Made by a program: the position numbers and the translations under genes
Notes under the pieces: model-generated
What the model was told of the DNA's origin: nothing
Seen by the model: only the letters and a program-made list of their open reading frames with translations
Database searches by the model: none
DNA from: JAAZNF01 sp964561025
Lineage (GTDB): Bacteria; Myxococcota; B64-G9
Assembly: GCA_964561025.1 (NCBI GenBank)
Contig: CAZLNM010000012.1
Coordinates: 1-64,000 of the forward strand
Length of the DNA: 64,000 bases
Direction of reading: 5' to 3'
Shown: one piece after another, positions 1-7,496 of the stretch
How the letters are laid out: each line of letters begins with the position of its first letter
Position numbering within the stretch: the first letter of the stretch is position 1

Positions 1-187
1 CAGCCCCGGAGAGCGCCACGCCGACACGTGCCCGGCGGCGGCCGAGGGCGAAGCCGCGGCGGCCGCTCCGGCGGATGGCAAGGCGGCCCCGGGCGCTGCC
101 CCGGCGGCACCGGGCAAGGATGCGGCTCCGGCCGCGGACGCCAAGGGCGCCGCCCCCAAGAAGGAAGGCGGCGGCAAGAAGGGCTAG
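1..187 (+). CDS. rplY: 50S ribosomal protein L25 (CTC family), C-terminal tail, 5' end outside window
   Basis: Open frame from base 2 to the TAG at 185-187, with no start inside the window. It encodes about 61 residues of Ala/Gly/Pro/Lys low complexity ending in a Lys-Lys-Gly tail, as found at the end of the long CTC-type L25 proteins of deltaproteobacteria. Nothing in the tail is diagnostic by itself. The call rests on the order L25-pth-rpsF-rpsR-rplI-dnaB, which is widely conserved. L25 binds 5S rRNA in the large subunit. Another Ala-rich protein tail is possible. Confidence 0.6.
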   Translation, partial: SPGERHADTCPAAAEGEAAAAAPADGKAAPGAAPAAPGKDAAPAADAKGAAPKKEGGGKKG

Positions 188-188
188 C

Positions 189-209
189 CCGGTGCGGCTG
201 CCGCACCGG
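189..209 (+). terminator. Perfect 9-bp hairpin between L25 tail and pth
   Basis: CCGGTGCGG, a 3-base CTG loop, then CCGCACCGG, starting two bases after the preceding stop codon. No T-run follows, so it may be an mRNA processing or attenuation hairpin rather than a true intrinsic terminator. The pth start lies 14 bases further on with no strong ribosome site. Confidence 0.45.
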
Positions 210-223
210 ACCTGGCGACCGGC

Positions 224-832
224 ATGTTCTTTGTCATCGCGGGACTGGGCAACCCCGGGCGAGGGTATCAATGCCACCGCCACAACGCGGGGTTCATGGT
301 GGTGGATCGCCTGGCCGAGAGCGGCGGGCTTTCCTTCTCGGAGTCTCCCTTCGCGGGCTGGGTGGCGGAGGGCCGGCTGGCCGGGCGGCGGGTGCTTTTG
401 CTGAAGCCCGCCACCTTCATGAACAAGAGCGGAGAGTGCGTGGCGGCGGCGATGCGCTACTACCGCCTGACGCCGGAGGATCTTCTGGTGATCCACGACG
501 ACCTCGACCTCGAGTTGGGGCGCATCCAGGTGCGCCGGGCGGGTGGCAGCGGAGGCCACCGCGGGGTCCAGTCGGTCATGGATTCGTTGGGCGAGGGCGG
601 TTTTTACCGGTTGCGCCTGGGTGTCGGCCGGCCGCCCGCGGAGCGAGACGCGGCCGACTGGGTGCTGGAGAGTTTTTCCGCGGGCGAGGCGGCGATCGCC
701 CGGTCCATGATCGAGCGCGGCGCCCAGGCGGTCGAGAGCCTGCTCTCCGAGGGCCTGACCGCCGCGATGAACCGCTTCAACCCCTGGCCCGCCGAGGGCC
801 AGGACCCGGCGTCCGCAGCGGACGTCGAATAA
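224..832 (+). CDS. pth: Peptidyl-tRNA hydrolase
   Basis: 202 residues, normal for the family. It releases tRNA from peptidyl-tRNA dropped by stalled ribosomes (cytoplasm). The N-terminal GLGNPG (7-12) and the HRHNAGF stretch carry the catalytic His20 and a substrate-binding Asn. KPATFMNKSGE and IHDDLDL follow, the latter with the catalytic Asp. The usual GHNGLKS motif reads GHRGVQS, a mild change. The ATG at 224 places GLGNPG at the expected distance; the ribosome site is weak, so translation may depend on the upstream gene. Confidence 0.96.
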   Translation: MFFVIAGLGNPGRGYQCHRHNAGFMVVDRLAESGGLSFSESPFAGWVAEGRLAGRRVLLLKPATFMNKSGECVAAAMRYYRLTPEDLLVIHDDLDLELGRIQVRRAGGSGGHRGVQSVMDSLGEGGFYRLRLGVGRPPAERDAADWVLESFSAGEAAIARSMIERGAQAVESLLSEGLTAAMNRFNPWPAEGQDPASAADVE

Positions 833-919
833 CCGGCCGGCTCGCTACCGCAGGCGACCCGGCCCCAACTCCTTGCCCCTGGACGATGATCCTTGGGCTT
901 TATCCGGAAGGAGGCCCCC

Positions 920-1432
920 ATGAACCTGCGGGAATACGAAACTCTGTACATCCTCAAACCCGACCTGCCCGACGAGCAGGTGGCCAAGCTCAACGAGCGG
1001 CTCACCGGCGTGCTCGGGCGCGAGGGCGCGCGCATCCTGCGCCTGGACGTGTGGGGCCGCAAGAAGCTGGCCTACGAGGTGCGCAAGAACCCGAAGGGGT
1101 TGTACGTGCACCTGTCCTACCTCAGCCAGCCGCAGGTGGTGGCCGAGTTCGAGCGCAACCTGCGCGTGATCGAGTCGGTGATCAAGTACCAGACCATTCG
1201 CATCGCCGACAACGTGGACGTGGAGGAACGCCTGCGCCGGCAGGAGGCCGAGGATCGCCTGCGCGCGGCCGAGGAAGCCCGCCGCGCGGCCGAAGGCCCG
1301 AAGGTCACCGAGAGCGTGTCCGAGACATCCGAGGACAATCCCCGCGAGGCCCGCTCGCAGAGGATCTCGGATGTGGAGCCGGGCGACGAGCGGATGGACG
1401 AGCCGGAATACGAAGGGCGCAAGGAGGACTAG
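920..1432 (+). CDS. rpsF: 30S ribosomal protein S6 with long charged C-terminal extension
   Basis: 170 residues. S6 binds 16S rRNA in the platform of the 30S subunit as a heterodimer with S18, encoded next. The S6 fold covers residues 1-95 (start MNLREYETLYILKP, then the conserved KKLAYEVRKNPKG region). About 70 further residues are Arg/Glu-rich and end in an acidic tail, longer than in most S6 proteins. The start at 920 is chosen over an upstream in-frame ATG at 893 because GGAAGGAGG (906-914) sits five bases ahead of it. The last codons contain the ribosome site of rpsR. Confidence 0.96.
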   Translation: MNLREYETLYILKPDLPDEQVAKLNERLTGVLGREGARILRLDVWGRKKLAYEVRKNPKGLYVHLSYLSQPQVVAEFERNLRVIESVIKYQTIRIADNVDVEERLRRQEAEDRLRAAEEARRAAEGPKVTESVSETSEDNPREARSQRISDVEPGDERMDEPEYEGRKED

Positions 1433-1435
1433 GCC

Positions 1436-1699
1436 ATGAGAGACGAAGCCGACAAGGAAAAAGGCCGCAAGCCCCGCCGTTCGTTCTCGCGCAAGAAGGT
1501 GTGCCGTTTCTGCGCGGATCGCAACCTCCAGGTCGACTACCGCGACCCGAACACCCTGCGCCTGTTCGTGACCGAACGAGGCAAGATCATCCCGCGGCGC
1601 ATCTCTGGCAACTGCGCGCAACACCAGCGCAAGGTGGCCGCCGCCATCAAGCGGGCGCGCCAGATCGCCCTGCTGCCCTACACCCAGAACGTCATCTGA
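1436..1699 (+). CDS. rpsR: 30S ribosomal protein S18
   Basis: 87 residues. Partner of S6 in the 30S platform. Conserved features visible: the N-terminal Arg/Lys-rich arm, a CRFC cysteine pair near residue 23, DYRDPNTLRLFVTERGKI, and the basic helix with RRISGNCAQHQRKVAAAIKRAR. AAGGAGG at 1421-1427 lies inside the end of rpsF, eight bases before the ATG, so rpsF and rpsR are probably co-translated. The Cys pair suggests the zinc-binding S18 variant. Confidence 0.97.
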   Translation: MRDEADKEKGRKPRRSFSRKKVCRFCADRNLQVDYRDPNTLRLFVTERGKIIPRRISGNCAQHQRKVAAAIKRARQIALLPYTQNVI

Positions 1700-1718
1700 G
1701 GCGGGACGGAGGCAAATC

Positions 1719-2162
1719 ATGAAAGTCATTCTTCGCGAAGACGTGCCCTCGCTGGGCAACGTGGGCGAGCTGGTCAACGTCAAGGACGGTTACGCCCGCA
1801 ACTTCTTGCTGCCGCGGGGCCTGGCCCTGCCGGCCAACGAGAAGAACGCGCGCCAGATCGAACATCAAAAGCGCCTGGTGGAGCAGCGCCGCCTCAAGCT
1901 GCAGAAGGACGCCCAGGCGGTGGCCGACAAGCTGCAATCGGTCTCCTGCACCATCCCCATGCTGGTGGGCGAGCAGGACAAGCTGTTCGGTTCGGTGACC
2001 GCCAAGGACATCGAGGAGGCCCTGCAGAACGAGGGCGTGCGCATCTCGCGCAAGCAGATCCTGCTCGCGGAGCCCATCAAGGCGCTCGGCGTGTACACCG
2101 TGGACGTGAAACTGCACGCCGACGTGGTGGGCAAGCTCAAGGTGTGGGTGGTGGCCAAGTAG
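1719..2162 (+). CDS. rplI: 50S ribosomal protein L9
   Basis: 147 residues, the usual length for two-domain L9. The N-terminal domain shows MKVILREDVPSLGNVGELVNVKDGYARNFLLPRGLA, a strongly conserved 23S rRNA-binding region. A charged central helix (about 43-75) links it to the C-terminal domain, where LFGSVTAKDIEEAL is the conserved core. It follows rpsR by 19 bases with GGAGG ahead of the ATG, as expected in an S6-S18-L9 operon. Confidence 0.97.
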   Translation: MKVILREDVPSLGNVGELVNVKDGYARNFLLPRGLALPANEKNARQIEHQKRLVEQRRLKLQKDAQAVADKLQSVSCTIPMLVGEQDKLFGSVTAKDIEEALQNEGVRISRKQILLAEPIKALGVYTVDVKLHADVVGKLKVWVVAK

Positions 2163-2172
2163 CGGAGCGCGG

Positions 2173-3531
2173 ATGGCGGACGAGAGCACCTCGGGACGGT
2201 TGCCGCCCCAGAACCTGGACGCCGAGCGCTCCATCCTGGGCGGGGTCCTGCTCAACAACGCCGCCATGGACCAGATCCTGGATCTGGTCGAGGAAGAGGA
2301 CTTCTACCGTGACGCCCACCGCCGCATCTTCGCGGCCATGCGCGAGATGTCGTCGCGGGGGGAGGCCATCGACTACCTCACCCTGGAGAACCAGCTCAAG
2401 GGCCAGGGTCACCTGGACGAGGTGGGCGGCGCCGCCTACCTGGCGGCGCTCACCGACGCGGTGCCGGCGACCGCCAACATCGTGCACTACGCCCGCATCG
2501 TTCGCGACAAGGCCGTGGCCCGGCGCCTGATCCAGGCGTCCAGCGAGATCCTGCAGAGCGGTTTCGACGGGGGCGAGGACCTGGACGAGGTGATCGGGCG
2601 CGCCGAGAACCTCATCTTTGGGGTGGCCCAGAAGCGCTTCCAGAGCGGCGTCAGCCACATCAAGGATCTGGTGCGCGAGAGTTTCGACGCCATCGAGCGG
2701 CTCTACGAGCGGCAGGAGCAGTACACCGGGGTGCCGTCCGGCTTCAAGGACCTGGACGACATGACCTCGGGGTTCCAGAAGGGCGATCTGATCATCCTGG
2801 CCGCCCGGCCGTCGATGGGCAAGACCTCGCTGGCGCTGAACATCGCCCAGTACGCCGCCCAGAAGCTCAAACTCCCGTCGTTGGTGTTCTCCCTGGAGAT
2901 GAGCAAGGAGTCGCTCTCCATGCGCCTGCTGTGCGCCGAGGCCCGGGTGGACTTCCATCGCATGCGGCAGGGGCTGCTGGGGGACGCCGAGTGGGGCCAC
3001 CTGGCGCGCGCCGCCGGCGCGCTCAGCGAGGCCAGCCTGTACATCGACGACACGCCCTCGATCCGGGTGATGGAGATGCGGGCCAAGGCGCGGCGCCTGC
3101 AGGCCGAGCTGCGCAAGCAGAACCAGGAGCTGGCCCTCATCGTCATGGACTACCTGCAGCTGGGCAGCCCCCCGCGCGGCTTGGACAGCCGGGAGAGAGA
3201 GATCTCCGAGATCTCCCGCTCGCTCAAGGCGCTGGCCAAGGAGCTCAACGTGCCGGTGCTGGCGCTTTCCCAGCTCTCGCGCAAGCCCGAGGGCCGCGAG
3301 GAGAAGCGGCCTCAGCTCGCGGACCTGCGCGAGTCCGGCGCCATCGAGCAGGACGCCGACGTGATCCTGTTCATCTACCGCGACGAGGTGTATAACCCGG
3401 AAACGGAGGACAAGGGCGTGGCGGAGGTGATTATCGGTAAACAGCGCAACGGGCCGACGGGCAAGGTGAAGCTGCGCTTCTTCAACGAGTATACGCGATT
3501 CGAGAGCCTGGCCCGCGGCACGCAGGACTGA
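2173..3531 (+). CDS. dnaB: Replicative DNA helicase DnaB
   Basis: 452 residues. Hexameric 5'-3' helicase that unwinds DNA at the fork and binds primase. The N-terminal domain starts at LPPQNLDAERSILGG (about 10-24). The RecA-like ATPase domain has Walker A ARPSMGKTS near residue 211, Walker B LIVMDYLQL, and the conserved LSQLSRKPEGREEKRPQLADLRESGAIEQDAD region with the arginine-finger area. There is no intein and the length is standard. It begins 10 bases after rplI, giving the common L9-DnaB gene pair. Confidence 0.97.
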   Translation: MADESTSGRLPPQNLDAERSILGGVLLNNAAMDQILDLVEEEDFYRDAHRRIFAAMREMSSRGEAIDYLTLENQLKGQGHLDEVGGAAYLAALTDAVPATANIVHYARIVRDKAVARRLIQASSEILQSGFDGGEDLDEVIGRAENLIFGVAQKRFQSGVSHIKDLVRESFDAIERLYERQEQYTGVPSGFKDLDDMTSGFQKGDLIILAARPSMGKTSLALNIAQYAAQKLKLPSLVFSLEMSKESLSMRLLCAEARVDFHRMRQGLLGDAEWGHLARAAGALSEASLYIDDTPSIRVMEMRAKARRLQAELRKQNQELALIVMDYLQLGSPPRGLDSREREISEISRSLKALAKELNVPVLALSQLSRKPEGREEKRPQLADLRESGAIEQDADVILFIYRDEVYNPETEDKGVAEVIIGKQRNGPTGKVKLRFFNEYTRFESLARGTQD

Positions 3532-3554
3532 GGACCCTTTCTGGGGGAAAGCCC

Positions 3555-4445
3555 ATGAACGCGGCCGAGCGGATCCTGGTGGTGGACGACGATCGCTTCA
3601 ACTGCACCCTGATGCGCGAGCTGTGCGAGACGGCGGGGTTCTCGGTGGTGGAGGCGCACGATGGCATCGAGGCCCTCGAGCGCATCCGCGCCGAGCAGCC
3701 GCAGCTCGTGCTGCTGGACATCATGATGGGAGGCAAGGACGGCTTCCAGGTGCTGCAGGAGCTGCGGCGGACGCCGGCCACCGCGCGGCTCCCGGTCATC
3801 GTGGTCACTGCGCTGAGCGATCTGGACAGCAAGGTCCGGGGGCTCTCGCTGGGCGCGGACGACTACGTGACCAAGCCCTTCCACTCCATCGAGCTACAGA
3901 CCCGTATCCGCATCGTGCTGGACGCCCATCGCTATCGGGCCCAGCTACAGGGGAGCGGCCAGAGCGAGGGGGCGCGCCTGCCGGCCGAGGTGCGCGGGTG
4001 CCAGGAGCTGGCAGAGGATCTGGAGATCGAATTCCGCCGCTCCGAGCGTTACCATCATCCGCTCTCCCTGGGGCTGATCTTGCTGGACGACAACGGGCCG
4101 CTGCCCGCGGAGCCGGCCCAGGCCGCCAAGCTCGGTGACGAGCTGCTTTCGGTGTTCCGCCGCACCTTGCGGGTGGTGGACCGGATCTACCGCCTGCAGC
4201 ACGATCAGTTCGTGCTGCTGCTCCCGGAGACCCCGCTGGCGGGTGCCCGGGTGGCGCTGCGCCGCGTGCGTGAGGGCTGGGGCGCGAATCGCGCGCAGCC
4301 GCCGCCGACGTTCTCCGCGGCCATCACCCACAGCCCGCACCCGTCCATCAACGCCTCGCAACAGCTCCTGGAACAGGCCTCTCGCCTGCTGCAAGACGCC
4401 CACTGGAAGGGCGGAGATCGGCTGCTCGAGCTGCCCCCTGCCTGA
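3555..4445 (+). CDS. Response regulator with receiver domain and degenerate GGDEF-like output
   Basis: 296 residues. The receiver domain (about 5-125) has acidic pocket D11-D13, phospho-acceptor D55 in LVLLDIMMGG, T85 and K107 in VTKPF, so it should be phosphorylatable. The rest (about 150-290) resembles a diguanylate-cyclase fold (RRSERYHHPLSLGLILLDD near its start, VVDRIYRLQHDQFVLLLPET at the active loop), but the GGDEF signature is replaced by LQHDQF, so catalysis is not expected. No sensor kinase lies nearby. It starts 23 bases after dnaB and may be co-transcribed. Its role is unknown; protein-protein signalling or nucleotide binding are possible. Confidence 0.85.
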   Translation: MNAAERILVVDDDRFNCTLMRELCETAGFSVVEAHDGIEALERIRAEQPQLVLLDIMMGGKDGFQVLQELRRTPATARLPVIVVTALSDLDSKVRGLSLGADDYVTKPFHSIELQTRIRIVLDAHRYRAQLQGSGQSEGARLPAEVRGCQELAEDLEIEFRRSERYHHPLSLGLILLDDNGPLPAEPAQAAKLGDELLSVFRRTLRVVDRIYRLQHDQFVLLLPETPLAGARVALRRVREGWGANRAQPPPTFSAAITHSPHPSINASQQLLEQASRLLQDAHWKGGDRLLELPPA

Positions 4446-4470
4446 GAGGACCGGATTCTGCGAAGGTGTT

Positions 4471-4827
4471 TCAGCGCAACGCGGGGAAGAGCCACTGGGC
4501 CAGCGTGCCCAGGGCCGACATGACGGCCGCGCCCAGCAGCGCGGCGCCGGCGCCCTGGACGGTCAGGCGGTCGGTCAGCGCGTCGGTGACCTTGAGCAGG
4601 ATGGCGTTGACGATCCAGCGGGTGATGAAGGCGAGCAGCAAGCCCAGGCCCAGGGTGGCCACCGCGATCACGGTGAAGATCAGCCAACCGATGAGGGTGT
4701 TGAGGACGCCGTAGATGGCCGCGGCCACCACCGCGCCCCAGAATCCCCGGACCTTGATGCCGGGAACGATCAGCGTGGTCAGGTAGATGACGACCGAGAG
4801 CACCAGCCAGTTCAGCAGCAGGGTCAT
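4471..4827 (-). CDS. Small membrane protein of the phage-holin-4 superfamily (DUF-type)
   Basis: 118 residues with four likely membrane segments. A pattern LLNWLVLSVVIYLTTLIVPGI, then GFWGAVVAAAIYGVLNTLIG, is typical of 'phage holin family' housekeeping membrane proteins (YvlD-like). These are not phage lysis genes in this context and their function is not established. An ATG at 4836 is also in frame. I prefer 4827 because it forms an ATGA overlap with the thiD stop and has AGGAAGG 11 bases upstream. It is the last gene of the htrA-thiD unit. Confidence 0.75.
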   Translation of the reverse strand: MTLLLNWLVLSVVIYLTTLIVPGIKVRGFWGAVVAAAIYGVLNTLIGWLIFTVIAVATLGLGLLLAFITRWIVNAILLKVTDALTDRLTVQGAGAALLGAAVMSALGTLAQWLFPALR

Positions 4828-5585
4828 GGTTCGCACCGCCTTCCTCGCGACAGGAGCGCATTTCTCAGGTACGCCCGCACCGCCCGCCGCGCCAGCACCA
4901 CGGAGGAGCGGAGCGACAGCCCGCGGGCCAGCCCGGCGGCGATCCCCGAGGTGAACCGGCAGCCGGTGCCCCGGGCCCGGACCGGGATCCGGGGGGCAGC
5001 ATACGTCACTTCGCCTTGCGCGTCGACCAGGAAGTCGCGAGGCTGGCCGGCGTCGTCGCCGGTGGTGATGATCACCGCCCGCGCGCCCATGTGGACGAGG
5101 GCGCGCGCCGCGCGGCGTACCGATTCGGCGTCCGGCAAGCGCTGCCCGAGGATGACCTCGGCCTCGCGTCGATTGGGCTTGAGCAAGGTGGCGCGAGGAA
5201 TCAGCCGCTCGCGAAGCACCCGCAGGCCCGCGCCATCCAGCAGGGGCGGTCCGGCGCTGGCACGCAACACCGGATCGAGCACCAGCGGAACCCGGCCCAG
5301 CTCGTCTAGCAGGCGCGCCACCTCGCGCGCCATGGCGGCGCTCCCCAGCATGCCGATCTTGATCACCCGCGGGCGGCCCTCGCGCAGCAAGGCCTCCGCC
5401 TGGCGGCGTAGCCAGGCGGGGGACAGCGCGCGCCGCGCCAGGAACTCGCGACTGTTCTGCGCGGTGAGCGAGGTGACCAGCGCGGCGGCCGACACCCCGA
5501 GCGCGTCGAACGCCATCACGTCCGCCAGGACACCGGCGCCGCCGGAGGGATCGAATCCGCCGATGGCCCAGGCGCGGATCTTCAT
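4824..5585 (-). CDS. thiD: Hydroxymethylpyrimidine/phosphomethylpyrimidine kinase
   Basis: 253 residues. Makes HMP diphosphate for thiamine synthesis by two successive phosphorylations (cytoplasm). Ribokinase-like fold with GGFDPSGGAG at 9-18, KIGMLGS in the middle, VLDPVLRASAGPPLL, and a C-terminal anion-hole region reading RARGTGCRFTSGIAAGLARG. GTGCRF differs slightly from the usual GTGCT. No other thiamine gene lies in the window. The start overlaps the htrA stop by four bases (ATGA), so it is translationally coupled to the protease. Confidence 0.92.
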   Translation of the reverse strand: MKIRAWAIGGFDPSGGAGVLADVMAFDALGVSAAALVTSLTAQNSREFLARRALSPAWLRRQAEALLREGRPRVIKIGMLGSAAMAREVARLLDELGRVPLVLDPVLRASAGPPLLDGAGLRVLRERLIPRATLLKPNRREAEVILGQRLPDAESVRRAARALVHMGARAVIITTGDDAGQPRDFLVDAQGEVTYAAPRIPVRARGTGCRFTSGIAAGLARGLSLRSSVVLARRAVRAYLRNALLSRGRRCEP

Positions 5586-7099
5586 CTTCCGATCACCAGG
5601 AACATCTGTCCCTCTCCCCGCTGCACCAACAACAACACCTGCCGGCCCCGGCCCTTGGCCAGGGCCCGGCCCACGTCGTCAGGGCGAGTGACGCGCTGGC
5701 GGTTGACCTCCAGGATCACGTCCCCCGGACGCAGCAGGCCGCCGGTCGGGCCGTCGGGCTCCACCTGGACCACCACCACGCCGCGCAACGCCGGGTCCAC
5801 TCCCAGCCGGCGCGCGCGTTCCGGGGTGAGCTCGGAGACCTTGACCCCGATGTCGGTGTCCTGCTCCTCGGCTTCGGTGCGATCCCGGGGCGCGGCCGGC
5901 GCCCGTCCCGTGACCTGGGCCTCGCCGGCATCGCGGTCGCCCAGCACCACGTTGACCGTCTGGCGTTTCCCATCCCGCAGCAACTCGAGTTGAACCTTGC
6001 CTCCCGGGGGCAGGCTGCCGATGCGGGCCGTGAGCTGGCGGCCGTCGGAGATCGGGGTCCCATTCACGCTCAGCACCACGTCGCCGCTCTTCAGGCCGGC
6101 CTTCTCGGCCGGGCTGCCCACGTACACCTGGGACACCAGGGCGCCGCCGCCGCGGGTGGCGCCGAACTGCTCGGCTAGCTCCTCGTTGAGGTCCTGGATT
6201 CCGATGCCCAGCCAGCCGCGGACCACCTTCCCCGACGAGCGCAGCTGCGGCAGCAGGCTCTTGACCAGGTTCACCGGGACCGCGAACCCGATGCTGGAGC
6301 CTCCCTGGATGATGGCGGTGTTGATCCCCACCACGTTCCCGGCGGTGTCGAACAGAGGCCCGCCGGAGTTGCCGGGGTTGATCGAGGCGTCGGTCTGCAA
6401 GAAGTCGTCGTACGGTCCATGACCGATCTGACGGTCCTTGCCGCTGATGATGCCGGCGGTGACGGTGTGACCCAGTCCGAAGGGGTTGCCGATGGCGATC
6501 ACCCAGTCACCCACCTCCAGCCGATCCGAGTCGCCGAGGTAAGCGAAGGGCAGGGGCGACTTGGGGTTCACTTTCAACAAGGCGATGTCGGTGCGCGGAT
6601 CGCCACCGATGAGTTTCGCCTCCAGGGTTTGCTCGTCCGCCAGACGGACCTTGATCTCGCTGGCGTTCGCCACCACGTGGTGGTTGGTGACCACATAACC
6701 GTCGGGACTGATGATGACGCCGGAGCCGAGCGAAGGGGCCCGAAAACCACCCCGCGGCATGTCCAGCGAGGGGTCGTCCCCGAAGAAGAAATCGAAGAAG
6801 GGGTCCATGCGGGGCAGGCCGCGCCGCAAGCCGCCCGGGGAGCGGATCACCTGTGTGGTGTGGATGTTCACCACCGCCGGCTTGAGCTGCTTGACCAACC
6901 CGGATAGCGATGGAATCGGTGCGGTGCCTGGAGCCAACAGCGGCGAACCTGGCGCTCGTTCCTGCCAGAACGTCCCTTCGGGCCGTGGCTCCGCCAGCAC
7001 TCGCTGTCCGAAGAAAGCCGTTAGCAGCGCGATGGGGACGGACGCCAAGAGCAGCAAGCGAAATCGTCTCAGGGCCTGACCGCTACCGTTGGCTCGCAT
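5582..7099 (-). CDS. HtrA/DegP-family periplasmic serine protease with two PDZ domains
   Basis: 505 residues. An Arg-rich start and hydrophobic segment (about 11-36) act as signal peptide or membrane anchor. The trypsin-like domain has catalytic H141 (TNHHVV), D171 (DIALLK) and S245 (PGNSGGPL). The first PDZ lies near 280-375 (VRGWLGIGIQ...AGLKSGDVVLSVNG), and a second near 410-500 (GVVVVQVEPDGPTGGLLRPGDVILEVN). It degrades or refolds misfolded envelope proteins. A good sigma-70-type promoter and GGAAGGAGG precede it. Whether it is DegP, DegQ or DegS cannot be decided from sequence alone. Confidence 0.95.
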   Translation of the reverse strand: MRANGSGQALRRFRLLLLASVPIALLTAFFGQRVLAEPRPEGTFWQERAPGSPLLAPGTAPIPSLSGLVKQLKPAVVNIHTTQVIRSPGGLRRGLPRMDPFFDFFFGDDPSLDMPRGGFRAPSLGSGVIISPDGYVVTNHHVVANASEIKVRLADEQTLEAKLIGGDPRTDIALLKVNPKSPLPFAYLGDSDRLEVGDWVIAIGNPFGLGHTVTAGIISGKDRQIGHGPYDDFLQTDASINPGNSGGPLFDTAGNVVGINTAIIQGGSSIGFAVPVNLVKSLLPQLRSSGKVVRGWLGIGIQDLNEELAEQFGATRGGGALVSQVYVGSPAEKAGLKSGDVVLSVNGTPISDGRQLTARIGSLPPGGKVQLELLRDGKRQTVNVVLGDRDAGEAQVTGRAPAAPRDRTEAEEQDTDIGVKVSELTPERARRLGVDPALRGVVVVQVEPDGPTGGLLRPGDVILEVNRQRVTRPDDVGRALAKGRGRQVLLLVQRGEGQMFLVIGR

Positions 7100-7143
7100 G
7101 GATTCCTCCTTCCGTCAGCGCGGGCGCACCGGGTTTCGGCGAA

Positions 7144-7171
7144 ATCATAATGCCGAGCGGGCCCGCGTCAA
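7144..7171 (-). promoter_or_regulatory. Sigma-70-type promoter for htrA-thiD operon
   Basis: On the minus strand: TTGACG (7171-7166), a 16-base spacer, then TATGAT (7149-7144), five of six matches at each box. The start codon of the protease is 45 bases downstream. I see no clear sigma-E-type sequence here. Confidence 0.6.
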
Positions 7172-7217
7172 TGCCCACAACGCGGTGGCGAAGAGCCGTA
7201 TTCCCCGAATGCATACC

Positions 7218-7496
7218 CTAGGTCGCGTGGCGGCGATGGGGGCGGGCTGGCGCGAGGTTCAGCGTTTTGAGGCGCAGGCGGAGGGTATTGCGGTGGATGC
7301 CCAGGATCTTCGAGGCCTCGGTCTGGGACCCGTTCGCCCGGCCCATGACCTCCTCGAGCAGCGCCCGCTCCACCTCCTCCAGGACCCGTCGGTACAGGTC
7401 GGGCGCGCGGTGCCGCCCCAGCCGATCCAGTAGTTGGGCCATCTTGATCCGCACCAGTGCCCCCAAGGGCAACCGCTCCACCTCGCTCGAATTCAT
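7218..7496 (-). CDS. Fis-family helix-turn-helix DNA-binding protein
   Basis: 92 residues. The C-terminal half is a Fis-type helix-turn-helix (EEVMGRANGSQTEASKILG, then IHRNTLRLRLKTLNL), the same fold that ends sigma-54 activators. The N-terminal half is a short helical region. There is no ATPase domain, so it is a stand-alone Fis-like protein, either a nucleoid protein or a local regulator. Its ATG overlaps the glycosyltransferase stop (ATGA), so the two are translated together. Confidence 0.85.
   Translation of the reverse strand: MNSSEVERLPLGALVRIKMAQLLDRLGRHRAPDLYRRVLEEVERALLEEVMGRANGSQTEASKILGIHRNTLRLRLKTLNLAPARPHRRHAT

Noticed and set aside
28..1722. 564-residue open frame
   Set aside because: Arg/Gly-rich translation of the opposite phase of pth, rpsF and rpsR; no recognisable domain.
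4471..4827. Holin-family hit as sign of a prophage
   Set aside because: It is coupled to thiD and htrA in a housekeeping operon, and no other phage gene is near.
4135..5691. 518-residue plus-strand frame
   Set aside because: Antisense of thiD and the small membrane protein, Ser/Arg-rich without a domain.
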